From: Crocodylus rhombifer
Lineage: Eukaryota > Chordata > Crocodylia > Crocodylidae
Reading direction: 5' to 3'
Length of the DNA stretch: 64,000 nucleotides
NCBI GenBank assembly: GCA_038503035.1
Contig: JAVSML010038971.1
Location: 1 to 64,000, forward strand
Shown here: positions 24,451 to 35,963 of the stretch, one piece after another
Layout: every line of letters begins with the position of its first letter
Position numbering within the stretch: position 1 is the stretch's first letter
Made by a program: the position numbers and the translations under genes
Notes under the pieces: generated by a model
Databases searched by the model: none
What the model saw: the letters and a program-made list of their open reading frames with translations, nothing else
Told to the model about the DNA's origin: nothing

Positions 24451-26120
24451 GTCTGGAACAAATGGACAAGCAAAATGCCACCACAGTATTTTCCAATGGG
24501 AATATTTAGGTTTTTGCCGGATTATTTCAATAGTCACATTTTTACCCAAAATTGCAAAATGTCCATGTGAAATGGTCCAGCTGTACCCTTGCACATTTGA
24601 GACCTACAAATGAAAGTTGTTATAATGGGTAAGGCCCTGTAAGTGGAGCGCTGTTTATGCCTGTGTGAAGTCCTATCGATAGTGATGGCTTTCTGAGCAT
24701 GTGCGCAGGTTCGCCTGTGGATTCAATGCCTACGCTTTTGTTCTCATTCCTTAAATACGATGTGGGCTAAGGAATGCAGGACCAATAAGTGAAATAAATG
24801 GCAAAGACTAATGTCTAGGCATTGCCCTTGAGATACTGCCAGTGAGAATATTTTTATTTCACTAGCAAAAATATTCTATAGGTTAAAATGCTTATATTTA
24901 TTTGCTGAAAGGGTTACATGTCTCTGTGTCTAAATTCATTTCTGAATGTGGAATCTGCACCATGCAAAAATGCTAAGAACTCTAAATCTCCTTGTTTGAC
25001 TCTAGCACCGCTGATTTTATAAGTAATACATGGAGGAATTGTTAGATATGTGGCTAAATATCACACTAATCCCTTGAGTTAAGAAACCCACATTGCTAAA
25101 AAGCCTCTGGCATCTGTAGGAGTGCCTCTTTAAAACTAGGATTAAGCAAGATAACCCGCTATAGATCTTAACATATTCAATTTGCACCAGACGAGACCCT
25201 ATTTTAATAGCAATTACACAATATGTGCTAGTTGGTATGGTAGTGACAATTTATATGACTAGAAGGGATTGATGAAATTGCAGACAGTCTTACAAAAATA
25301 AGTTATCTAACTACTTAGGTTGGTCTTTTGGGGAGAAGTTTTGTGACCAGTTTATCAGTTTCTTCACTGACAAGTGAGTTTGGGGTTTTTTAAGGGGTTT
25401 TTTTTTGTCAGCAACGCTAAAACTGATTTGGCTACTATGAAATTTGCTAACCATCTGTGCAAACGAATCAAAATGTCAGGATTATTTAGACAAAATATCT
25501 TTTTTCCTTCTGCTGTGGAACATTAAAATAGTGAACCAATAAAAATCAACATGTTAAAAGGAGCTGTACACTTAGTCAAGTAAAACTGTCAGTAAGTGCC
25601 TAAGGAAGAAGCATATTTGGAAAGCAATAAAGTTCCTATCAGGTTGATCATCTCTTGAACTTCTTGGGATGAAAACAGCCCTGAACACTTTAGTGAAAAT
25701 AGATTTGCAGATTCATAGGGATTCTTTGCAATTTTGGTATCTATTGAGAAAAATGGTCCAGCAATATAATTTATTCAGCTCCTTGTATGTTCTCTTTTTG
25801 GCTTATTTCCATGTCTTGTTTGCCTTTGAGTCCCAGCTGCTTGTTTGCTTAAAGGGTAGCCTTTTCTCCAGCCGGCTGTCTAACAGTCACTTAATATTTA
25901 TTTGTTTTTACAAATGTTTTCCACTATGTTCCCAATCCATATGTCACAGGGAAAAAAAAAGCAACCAAAAAAGTATAGCCCCATGCTGTGCATGGCATGG
26001 ACTTTATCCAGGCTTTGCAGTGGGGTGGAACCATGGTGCATCCTCTATGCCCCAATTTTGGCTCCCAGATGAAGTATTAGGTTTATTACTTCCCCTCTCA
26101 AGTTCAAGTCCTGTATCTCG
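24451..26120. other. Intron, no feature recognised
   Basis: AT-rich intron. A 154-codon frame ending at 26133 (from 25669) has hydrophobic, Cys-rich low-information sequence and runs into the CR1 fragment, so I treat it as chance. Confidence 0.5.
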
Positions 26121-27612
26121 GCAGCAGCCCTAGATTTCAGGAGGGCTAAGGAGAATAGTCAGGGAAGCACTGAGGCCCTGGAGGGGAGGGGAGCCAGGTG
26201 TCCAAGAAGAGTGGTTGCTCCTTAAGGTGATGATCCTCCAAGCCCAAAGGGAGGTAATCCCAATCAAAGGGAGCAGGAGGTCACAAAAGCCCCCATGGCT
26301 CACCAAAAGCATCTGGGAGTGTCTCCTAGCTAAAAGGGAGGCTCACACCCAATGGAAGAGAGGGGCCATCACCAGGGAGGACTATATTGCAGTTGCTCAG
26401 GGATGCAGGGGCGGTCAGGAAGGCCAAGGCAGAGATAAAACTGGGACTGGCTTCTGCTGGATCAAGGACAACAAGAAGTCCTTTTTTAAATACATAGGGG
26501 GCAAAAAGAAGGTTCCGGGTAATGTGGGGCCCCTGCAAGACATGCTAGGAAATTTGGTCATCACATCAGACAACAAAGCTAACCTATTTAACAACTTCTT
26601 TGCCTCCATTTTCCTGAGCAGCGACTGGTTCAGCACCCCCACCAGGCCCCTCTCAGGGGAGGCACACCTAGGCCAAGGGTTAGGGAGGATCTAGTTAGGG
26701 AACTTCTGGAGGGACTGGATGTATTTAAATCAGCTGGTCCGGACGATCTCCACCCCTGAGTGCTGAGAGAATTAGCGGAGGTCATTGTGGGACCCCTGGC
26801 ATGGTTGTACGAGCACTTGTGGTGCTCTGGTGTGGTACCAGAGGACTGGAGGAGGGCCAATGTGGTTCCCATCTTCAAGGAGGACCCGGGGAACTATAGG
26901 CCAGTTAGTCTTACCTCGATCCTGGGTAAGCTTTTTGAGAGAATTATTCTGTCACATGTCCACAAGAGGCCAGCAGAGGAGATTATGCTTAGGGGCAACG
27001 AACATGGGCTCATTAGAGGCAGGTCATGTCAGACCAACCTGGTGGCCTTCTACGACCAGGTCACCAAATCCTTAGGTGCAGGGGTAGCAATGGGCATAGT
27101 CTTCCTGGACTTTCGGAAGGCCTTCGACACTGTCTCTCACCCTGTTCTTATTAAGAAACTCAGGGACTGTGGTGTCAACACCTACACAGTCCGCTGGGTC
27201 GCCAACTGGCTGGAGAGCTGCGCCCAGAGAGTGGTAATGGATGGGTCATTTTTGACCTGGAGGGACGTTGGCAGTGGGGTCCCCCAGGGCTTGGTCCTCG
27301 GGCATGCACTGTTCAACTTCTTCATCGGTGACTTGGACGAGGGGGTAAAAAGCACCCTGTTCAAATTTGCTGATGACACTAAGATGTGTGGGGGGGGATG
27401 TGGGCACAATAGAAGGAAGGAATAGGCTACAATCAGACCTAGACAGGTTACGGGGTGGGCGGATGAAAATAGGATGTGATTCAACACTGACAAGTGCAAC
27501 GTGATGCACCTGGGGAGGAAGAACCAGCACCATACCTACCTACCTGGGGAACTCTCTTCTCGTAAGTGCAGAGGCAAAAAAGGATCTTGGAGTCATCATT
27601 GATGCCAAGGAG
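26121..27612 (+). mobile_element. CR1 LINE internal fragment (linker and reverse transcriptase)
   Basis: It starts at 'gcagcagccctagatttcagg' and follows the copy at 54720-55015 closely (shared 'ccaaagggaggtaatccc', 'cccatggctcaccaaaagc', 'tgggagtgtctcctagctaaaaggg'). A 13-bp gap lies near 26147. It then runs through the reverse-transcriptase domain to about 27612, where similarity stops abruptly at 'gtcatcattgatgccaag'. Both the 5' end and the whole 3' end are missing. LINE insertions normally keep the 3' end, so a later deletion or rearrangement is implied. Reading frames are broken by a shift between 26694 and 26760 and by a G-run near 27392. Confidence 0.95.
26760..27425 (+). pseudogene. 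CR1 reverse transcriptase, frameshifted fragment
   Basis: A 221-codon open part of the CR1 ORF2 reverse transcriptase. RT blocks appear in order: NYRPVSLTS (45-53), NEHGLIRGRSC (80-90), motif A FLDFRKAFDTV (115-125), motif B SGVPQG (172-177) and motif C FADDTK (203-208). Catalytic aspartates of motifs A and C are intact. The frame is left at a G-run (27390-27398), where CR1 relatives continue with a WG.. and GRNRLQSDLDRL sequence. The upstream frame (26215-26694) holds the endonuclease-RT linker, for example KPPWLTKSIWECL. It is dead as a protein and shows no link to CDH13. Confidence 0.93.
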
Positions 27613-28266
27613 CCCCAGGGCTCCTTTTCCCTCTCCCTCCCAGTATCCTTCCAGAGAGATGGTTTTTCCTCTCCTTTTCTCACCTATCCACAGCAATAGT
27701 TTCCTTTTCATGACCCAAAAATGACCCAGATGTTGATGGCTTTCAGAAGCCCACCTACACTCTCTGCCACCTCTTTTATAATTGCCTGTTGCGCCATTCC
27801 CATATTTTTTTTAAAAAAACTAGATAAAATGGACATTTTAATCTTCCTTCCTGTTTTCCCTTTAAGGCATCTTTCTTCTGGCCTTTGCTCATCTTCTTTG
27901 GCTTCCCTCAGGCGTACACTGCAAATCTTACTTACACATGTGCACCCATATGTTCACACCCCGATTTGCATATGCACACAGCTCTATTAACTCTTAATTC
28001 TTTTTCATGTTACTAGTGGCACCTCAGATGGTGAAGATTAAGAAACCTGTGCAAATTGTTATTCACTTCTTGCACTTCAAGGTGAATAATGAAAGTAGAT
28101 GAGTCAGTTTCACTCTTTCTCGTCACTTTCCCTTTCCTGTTGTAGAGGAGTAGTGGTGCCCTCATCCCCCTGCTTTGCTTGTGGTATGTGGAAAGGTGGT
28201 TTTCTTGGGCACAGTGCCTGGTAGTTGTGCGACGTTGTTCCCCAAGTGTTTAGGAATAGGTTATGC
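27613..28266. other. Intron, no feature recognised
   Basis: CT-rich and AT-rich intron between two CR1 pieces. It contains no 3' remainder of the CR1 fragment that stops at 27612. Confidence 0.5.
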
Positions 28267-28363
28267 AATTGCCTGGGATGGTTTAGGTCAAGGTGCTATA
28301 GGGGTTTAGACTAGATGACCTCCTGAGGTCCCTTCCAGCCATACTTTTCTATGATTCTATGAG
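28267..28363 (+). mobile_element. CR1 LINE 3' tip
   Basis: The CR1 end phrase 'gactagatgacctcctgagg' then 'tcccttccagcc' and the tail 'ttctatgattctatgag' are present. Only about 100 bp remains. The TTCTATGA tail differs from the CTATGAAA tail of the copies at 45210 and 54165, so it belongs to another subfamily and is not the missing end of 26121-27612. Confidence 0.9.
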
Positions 28364-31300
28364 AAAAAAATAACTCTGCAACTTTATGTTTCAATCCCAG
28401 CATACCATTACTTTTACTGAAATATTACCAAGAAACTCACCCCCTCCCCAGCACACACATTTATATGGGCGTCCCGGATTGTACAGGTGCATGACGATGA
28501 CTGCAGTCCACTGGGATGATTCAAGGACATAAGCGTGTGCAGGAATAGATCTGCCTGTGACAGGTTTCTATATCCTTATATGCAAATCGAAGCTTTGCAC
28601 ACATGTATCTGGCTGGGTACGCTCATGTGTGCCTACCTCCAGTGAAGGCCCCTGCCTTTTGAACTTCAAGGTGTCCTCTTGAATTGTATTTTCTGTGGCA
28701 GGTTGACTCCAAATTCAGAGGCTTGGTTTGGGTTTCCTTGCTGGCTTGAAAATAACTAAACAAACAACATCCTAAAACAGCCCTGTACCTGGCTAATTGA
28801 TTTAATGCTACACTAAGCTAAGAGAAAAGTGCTTGTTTGAAGACAAATGAAGGGCATGTTTCCTGCGTTAGCAGCTCTGACCTTTTCAGGTTTTTCAGCT
28901 TAAATAATAATTGAAGTCAAGAGTAAATAAACCCAACTTGGCCTGCAGATGTAGAACTCTCTAATGTCCTTTTATTTTAACACTTCTGCTGACTGATATT
29001 AGTGGATATTATCATACCCCATGCTGCGGCTGCCTCATAGTCTCTAGGAACTGTTTTCTTTCCTCCAGCCATATGATTAAAATGCAGCGCCAATCAATAA
29101 ATCTGTATGGTGTCTGTCAATGGCAAATGTTTGCCTAGGGGTCTTCTGTTTGCCTAGGGGTCTTCTGTGTCCCAGAGGTATCTCTTTTCTTCTCTTCTGT
29201 ATCACTGGGGAACCAGATTCCAGTAAGTCGTGTTTACTGAGACTGCCTGTTGAGATTGTTTTTGGACTACCTGCTGGAACTGTAGCGAGCAATATAACAC
29301 ATGCACATACTTATATATATATTTAGCAGGAAGGCACCTGTCTTACAATATTGGGATCAGACATAGCCAGTAGAAATTCATTGCTTTCAGAAGATTAAAC
29401 ACTTAAGCGTGCAGTCTAGATCCATTTGCTGTGTTAGTGGGAACCTGGGAAGGATGGATTACAGAAGCAGCTCATCACTTCTGACATCTGACTTCAGCAT
29501 CTTTCCCATCTTTGTCGGGTTGTCAGTGTTTTTTGTTTCCCTTTTCCATATGTGGCCTATATAGTTGATCAATGAAGCAATACAAGAACAACTAATCAAT
29601 TTGAAAGTCTCCTTTCCCTGGTAACAATTGTATGCTTAACAGTACCTCTTCCTTGTAATTAAGGGTACATTTAATGATACCGCCAACTGGGCTTCTTAAG
29701 CAAACATGACAGCTACTATTGAAGCCTTAATTTATCATTTCCCATGGGTGATCTGTTTTGAAAAGCAAAACACTGGATTTAAAAGGTGATAACTGCTGCA
29801 GCCTGCCTTGTTTATATCTTAAATTCACATGCCATTATCATCTCTGTGAAGCATAATAATAGCCCAGAAGCAATGAGCTACTTGTGTCTCCCTTTGAATA
29901 CTTTGCATGTCTCCTGTTGGCATTATCAGTGGATACGAGACAAGGGGGATCTGAAGTGTTCCTTTAAGACCCCAGCAAATATTGCTATGCGTTTCTATCT
30001 ACAAATGCAGCCGAGGCAAAAGCACCTTATTTGTTACGAGAAGATTTACTTCAAACAAAAGTAGTAATCTGCATTTGTCTACGAGCACAAAAAGACTAGG
30101 CTATAGTCAGTAGATATAAATCCTGTCAGCTGTATGTTGTGCGGCAGCATTCGTTATTCGAGAATAGTAAAGCATCGTGTCAACAGCCTTACCCAGAGAG
30201 TTATCTGTGTTGCATGGTCAAGATACTGTAAGATCATTTCTGGACTAATTTGCAACAGGTCAAGAAGCACCAAGTCTCCACTCTGAAATGCCAGAAGTCT
30301 GGCCTGTAGATCGGAGCTCTTTTACTCTACGAATTTATTTTTCTTAAATTCGTAAAGTATGGGCTGCATTACAAATGTTAATGCTACTATTATAGGATCA
30401 TAATTTAAAAATACCAGTGTTCTCAAAGGGCTGCAGCAGCGTGTCATTTTCCTGCTTTATTAAAATGAATGAACAGATGTACAATTTATTTCTGCTGAAC
30501 TATCATCTAAATTCATAAGCTATTTCTCATGTGTCTGATATCCATGTTGGGTTCCCATTTTCTTTGCCTCAGAAAAGAAAAAAAAAATTACACTCTCACA
30601 TTTATCACTCTGGGGATATAAACGAGAAGTATACTCTCCACTTCATTCACTTTAGGCTAATATCCTCCACCCAATTTAAATCCCATCTCTTCAAGGCTAT
30701 TCAGCAAAAGCTAAGCACTGGAACACCCCGGGTCCAATTGGAAAGCTCCCCCACCATCTGTGTTCAAGCCTGATAGGTTGAGTCGCCCGAGACTTATTGC
30801 TCCATCTAACAGAACGAGGTGGGACCCCATTGCATTTCCTCTTTTAAGTCACCCTATGCGAAGCCGTGGAAGATCACATAATTAATAACGTGGCTGTTTT
30901 CTCAGTGGCCAATTTGGAAAAGCCAAGAAAAGGATAAATAATATTGTGTAAAGTGGCAAGGAGGCAAGAAGTGCATCCTAAGAGGTGCGGCTTAATTTAC
31001 AGCTAATAGGAATAGTGGTGATTGACTTGGATCATTTGTGGTGGCGTATTTTATTTATATACTGCTCAACTGCCGGTCACATGCACGGTGCCTTGTAGAA
31101 ACACAAAAACAAAACCCCACACAAATTATAAGGACTGAAAATCACGGCAGCTTAAAGTGCACAAAATGAACACAATGCCAGGGGAAAAATTAATATAAAA
31201 ATTCCAGCCTGCTTACTGTCAGCATATTACCATTCTTATATTTTGGCAAGGTTTTCAGGGAACGTAAGGGCAATATTTTGTACTCGCTCCATGTGAGGAA

Positions 31301-31740
31301 TAAGTATATAATATGCCCTGGGGTTCTGGCAGCATTTCTTTTTGCAAACCCTATATCTAAGGGTTTATGTTATAAGAGAGCCGTAAAAATGCATGGCAGG
31401 CTTCAAGTTTGAATGCAGAGCCTGGAAACTTTTTTTTTTTTTAATTTTATTAAAAAAATTGCTTTGGCAAGGCAAAAGGAGAACAAAATGTCAAGCAATA
31501 TACTTTATGCATTCAAGAACTGCTCTGCAGCTTAAAAACAGCTTTGCAAATGCCCCCGTGCAGGACAGTTCAGGAATATCATCTAGTATTTTTCTCTGTT
31601 TTTAAAGAAACATACAAAGATGAACACGGTTCCATTGAGAGAAGAGAATTTTGCACATATACAATAACTGCTTTCCATCCAGGAGTCCCGTCATGTTGAT
31701 TGGTGAATGGCTGAGACAGCTCAGTAATCTGTTGAGAAAG
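28364..31740. other. Intron; small tandem duplication and candidate conserved stretch
   Basis: It contains a 19-bp exact tandem duplication (29128-29165), a TATATATA run near 29313-29322, and an inverted repeat at 30328-30354. The segment 30060-30420 looks single-copy and is rich in AT motifs. A poly-T/poly-A pair lies at 31432-31459. No exon or known repeat was recognised. Confidence 0.5.
29128..29165. repeat. 19-bp tandem duplication
   Basis: The unit TGTTTGCCTAGGGGTCTTC occurs twice without any mismatch, at 29128-29146 and 29147-29165. Perfect identity suggests a recent replication-slippage event. Confidence 0.97.
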
Positions 31741-31741
31741 A

Positions 31742-31846
31742 TAGGCCCTGATCCAGTAGCTTTAGATACACGCCCAGTGAAATCAATGGGATGATCCATG
31801 TGCTGAGAATAATGTACAACCTTAAATGCTTTGCTGGTAAAGGGCC
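31742..31846. repeat. Short palindromic 'CCTGATCC' repeat (MITE-like)
   Basis: It begins TAGGCCCTGATCCAG and ends GCTTTGCTGGTAAAGGGCC. It has the 'cagtgaaatcaatggg' middle typical of the same palindromic family as the repeat at 13121. The arms are diverged; no target-site duplication was identified. Confidence 0.5.
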
Positions 31847-31849
31847 ACT

Positions 31850-32796
31850 GCTTGCAGAAAGTCCAAAAAGAAGTCCATACCAAAACAAATTTTTGAGGGG
31901 AGGAGAAAAAGGGATCTTGGCACTAGAGAGCACTGTGAGCTGAGAAAGAAAATATCAAATGCAGAATGTTATCATATACCATGTACCATCTTTCACTGGT
32001 ACTTACGAAAGTGTGTGAACTGCTGCAGCCAACCTTGTTTCTTTAATGGGCAGTACCTAATCCTTCATCAAAAGATTCCCGAATTTGAGGGGCCTGAAAT
32101 TCAGACCCATGTTCTGGGGCTCCATCCTATCTCTTGAATATGTATCAGCATGAAACTACTTTATTAGTGGCAATCCAAGCTGTGAGCTTCATGAAAGACA
32201 GTGAACATGTGATGATAAATTACAACTGGCATAACATTGTGGAAGGGGGATTTTTTATTAAGGAGTCTTTTCTCAGTAAGGTTCTCTCTTTCTGCCTTCA
32301 TCGCCACGTTGCCTGAGCATCTCCCAATGCTGCATTTGGTGATATAACCATCCGTCACATGTGGTTTGTTCTTTCATTCCTCTTCCCAGAAGACGAAAAT
32401 ATGTAGTGGTTTAGTTTGGTTTTGGTACTGTGACTTGTGTGCTTGTTTTCTTCTGTCCATGTTTTAAATTTAGTTAAATGGGATAGGTGATTTCGTTTGC
32501 TTTACTTTTTTTTTTATATGAACAGGCTAAGGATATTTCATACTCATGAAAATGAAAAGTTATCACTATTGGCTAGAACTTGTGTGGAACAAGCAGACAT
32601 TCTGCAATCTTCTCTCCATCTCTTTGCTAATGCAGCTAACTCCTGACCTGCAAACACCTTGCGATTCCAGTTCAAGGCTCCTTTTGAGCTGTTGAAGTCT
32701 GACACCTGTGTCATCCTTTGCTCTCTGGGCAGTATACACATAGTTTGGTATGAGGCCCATCAAATTTTTAGTCACTTCACAATGAGATTCATTAGG
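31850..32796. other. Intron, no feature recognised
   Basis: Ordinary AT-rich intron. Short open frames only; no known repeat signature. Confidence 0.5.
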
Positions 32797-33131
32797 GCTA
32801 GGGACACAATTTACACACAAACTGGTTTAAGAAGAGGGAGCGATGAGCAACCCTGCAGAGTCCTGCTGCTGTAATTTTGAACCACAAATCCCATAGATGT
32901 TGGGGACAGCAGGAAGAAGAAGTGAGCGCACAGCCCTTGCTGGCTGTGTGCCAGAGAGCCATGCTTTAGTGCCCCCTGGCTTCTGGTCTGAGCCACTGCA
33001 GGCATGTGGCTGCATTGCCTGAATCAAAAGTAAATGTCTGTTCAGTTGTTTCTCAGTTTAATCTCTGCAGCTTAGACTAAACTGCAAAGACTGAATCGAT
33101 TCAGCCTTGAGCTTTTTGACTGTCTGTACTT
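32797..33131. repeat. Unclassified interspersed repeat (copy 1 of 2)
   Basis: The left edge 'ctagggacacaatttacacacaaactggtttaag' matches 45079-45115 and 45192. The right half (32975-33131: 'gccactgcaggcatgtggc', 'aatgtctgttcag', 'gcttagactaaactg', 'gattcagccttgagc', 'tgtctgtact') matches 46440-46581 in order. The ends CTAGGGACA and, inverted, AGTACAGACA are weakly similar, which would fit a DNA transposon. The family is not recognised. Confidence 0.7.
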
Positions 33132-35201
33132 CATCTAGATGACTATTTTACAAGCACATAGTACTCTTCCTTCCTGAACAGCCCAAAACAGTCTATCGAT
33201 TAAGTTCATCTCCACTGGCAAAGGCAAGTAGAGATTACAGCTTTCTGAAGCTGAGCATAAAGGGTAATTTATTTCCAAGGAGAGTAGCAGGCAGTGCTTC
33301 TACTGCCATCCACCCTCAGGGATTCTACCCAGGACAGTAGCTTTAATTTGGTTCAGCACCTCCAGACACTCTCCAGTCCACAACAGCTCTCATGCAGCAA
33401 CATCTACTTGTAGTCAGCACTGAAATGTTTTGGGCTTCTTAGCCAAAGAAGGACATTAGAAGAGCCACTACAAGCAGCCCAACTGTGATTTGGCATGCTA
33501 GAGTCTCCAGGCCTTGACTGGAGGGGCCAAAATCTGTGAATGTGGCCTTTTCTATTTCTAACTATCCATAATATGCATCCCACATAATAGTCATCACTCA
33601 CAGTTAAAAAACAGCCATGTCTGCGTTGGGAAGTATTAATCAGTATATTAGCAGTGGCAATATTATCCAAGCTGTGCTGTCAGGGAAACACAGCTCAGGG
33701 AAACCTTATGTATTGACAGGCACAGCTTAATTCCATGTGAAAATTCCCGAGCTGCTGGCCATTCGTATTCACATGAGAAATGTCATGGAACCTTAAGGAC
33801 CAAAAATAGCTAGTGGCTGTTTTACATCTCCTCTGAAGCACAGCACTTGCTACAACACGGCATACAAGCACCCTTAATGAGCTTTCCAACCCACATCCAA
33901 ATAGGAGCTGAACTGCCAAGACTTTTTAAATTGTGGCTGTTGGAATAGTATATATCCCTGTTATTGATTAAAATCCCTTAGCTCAAGAGACATTTAAAAT
34001 GCAACTCAAAAGAACAATAAAACATCTGCAATAGGCAAGAGACCCTGCAATCATAGGAGAATGGACAGGATGAACTAATATGTCCTTTCCGAGCCCTTTC
34101 CAGAAAGAACACAACTTTGCTATTAAGGCGCTATTTTTTTCTCCCAGTGAGACAGCTCCTCCTCCTCCTATCCCCCTTTCCCAGTGCTCCTGGTTTCATG
34201 AGTGAAAATATCACAAGTAATTGAAGTTGAAAACCCCAGTAGAATATTAAATTAGAAATTAAGCTGAAATGCTCATCAGTTGAGGCACAGGAATTCTGCA
34301 CAAATTTTCTAATGGGGCGATAGTGCAATTGGAATACATTTTTTCCTAACTGCTTCAGTAACCAAATTGATTGAATTAAACGTGCTCTGTGGTGCTAGCT
34401 AACCTTTGACCCCTGGCTACTTAGAATAATCAGGAGGCTAATCATCCTGGCATGAGCTGAGCTCCAAAAGATCAGCTGCGCGGTAGGGTTCGGGTAGCCT
34501 ACTCTGGCATTAATCAGTATGTCATCAGGGTTTGATTATAAATCCTAAAGATCAGGAGACAAATACAGCACGGTTTAATTTGCTAAAAATTATATATCTA
34601 CATATTAACCATTGAGTTGAGCATCTGAAAATTATTGCTTTGTTAGTAAGCATTGAAGTCAGGTGCTGGTGCTTTGAAACATCCCACAGCTCGGTAATAA
34701 ATGTAATGATCAGCATCAGCACAAAAGTAGCATTAGCCAGATTAAAACAGATTTTGTTCTAACCTCAAATAGATTTTTTTTTCCTGTTGGGGTTTACAGC
34801 TCCATTGAAATCATTCCTCATGTTTCACCTATCTCATTATGAGCTTATTCAGAGAGAAGAAATAGTATATTTTTCAGCCTACCTGCTAACGACAGCACTA
34901 TTTTCGCTTCCAAAGGGGAAGAGAGTTGCTGGCTGCAGTGTATCATATAGCTATACACAGAAATAAATTGATATTTATTGTCCCTTAAAATGATTTGCCA
35001 TACAACTGGAAGGCTCATTTTTTAGGTGGGACTGTGTCTTAGGATCCAATTAATTAATTACTGCTGTTTGTTGCATGCCTTTTGTGTGTGGTGGGGGGGG
35101 GGCAGAGTTCAGCATGCAGTTCTCTGAGGGGATATGTATCTTTTAGTATTTTTTCAGGTACGTGCAACTGGAGAAAGGGAAGACCTATTAAAGGAGCAAT
35201 A
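33132..35201. other. Intron; candidate conserved stretch 34370-34770
   Basis: No repeat family or exon. The 34370-34770 stretch is unusually rich in TAAT/ATTA and AATTTGC words and includes 'ctaacctttgacccctgg', a nuclear-receptor-like half-site pair. Its low-repeat look is what a conserved non-coding element would show, but conservation cannot be seen from one sequence. A G-run occurs at 35092-35102. Confidence 0.4.
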
Positions 35202-35209
35202 GCATAGAG

Positions 35210-35396
35210 CAACGGTTTTCAACCTGTGGTCCCTGGGTCCCTGGGGATCCACAGACTGTCTCTAAGGGGTCTGCAAAAGATGACTATGATCAATCAGAAG
35301 TATGTGAATAGTGACACTTATCATTTGAAGGAGTCTGAATCTCCATTTGAACTTTCCAAAGAGGTCCACAAATGAAAACAAGGTTTAAAACCAATG
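35210..35396. mobile_element. hAT-like short DNA transposon (187 bp)
   Basis: The left terminus CAACGGTTTTCAACCTGTGG and the right terminus, inverted, CATTGGTTTTAAACCTTG form imperfect inverted repeats. The flanks GCATAGAG (35202-35209) and GGATAGAG (35397-35404) match at 7 of 8, an 8-bp duplication typical of hAT. The 'ggttttcaacctgtggtcc' start resembles known non-autonomous hAT elements of amniotes (memory). Confidence 0.75.
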
Positions 35397-35406
35397 GGAT
35401 AGAGGA

Positions 35407-35955
35407 TAGGGATGTGCAAAACGGGCTGTCTTCAATTTGGATTTGGATTCGGCCCAAATTGGGGCTAGTGATTCAATTCATTGATTCAGATAACTGTCCC
35501 CAATTCAATTTGGCCATGGGATGGGGGGGCATGACCAGCCATGGGGGGATCCTGGGTGCCCCCCAGACCCAGGAGGCACCAGTCACCAAGCTGGGGGGGG
35601 TCCCTAGTGTGCTCCCTGACAGACCCGGAAGTGGACTAGAAGTGCTTCTGGTTCACTTCTGGGTCCGCTGCCAAGTGCACTGGGGACCCCCCCGCGCCCC
35701 TGTGTAATGCTCCATCTGCCCCAGCATCGCAGCATTCATGAGCCAGCTGGTACCTTGAGATATGTAAAAAAAACCCATTTAAAGCTGTGTCTGTATCTGA
35801 ATCGCTGAATCTGTCTGAATCGATTCAGAGGGTTCCGATTCAATTCGGAGAGATTACAGGGTCTCCTGATTCAATTTGGTTTCAGAGATTCGGCCACCAA
35901 ATCAGGCCAAATCTCCACTGAATCAAACTGGGGACAGAAGTTTTGCACAGTCCTA
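35407..35955. mobile_element. Foldback hAT-like DNA transposon (549 bp), type 2 core
   Basis: The ends are TAGGGATGTGCAAAAC and, inverted, TAGGACTGTGCAAAAC. Flanks ATAGAGGA (35399-35406) and ATAGCGAA (35956-35963) agree at 6 of 8. The subterminal zones carry GATTCGGCC, AATTGGGG and GATTCAATT words in both orientations, as in 21836-22791. The core (35530-35760) matches the core of 37353-38079, for example 'gaagtgcttctggt' and 'gcagcattcatgagcc'. It has no transposase. Confidence 0.85.
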
Positions 35956-35963
35956 ATAGCGAA

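Noticed and set aside
25669..26133. 154-codon frame just upstream of the CR1 fragment
   Set aside because: Low-information hydrophobic peptide that runs into the CR1; no domain, no splice context.
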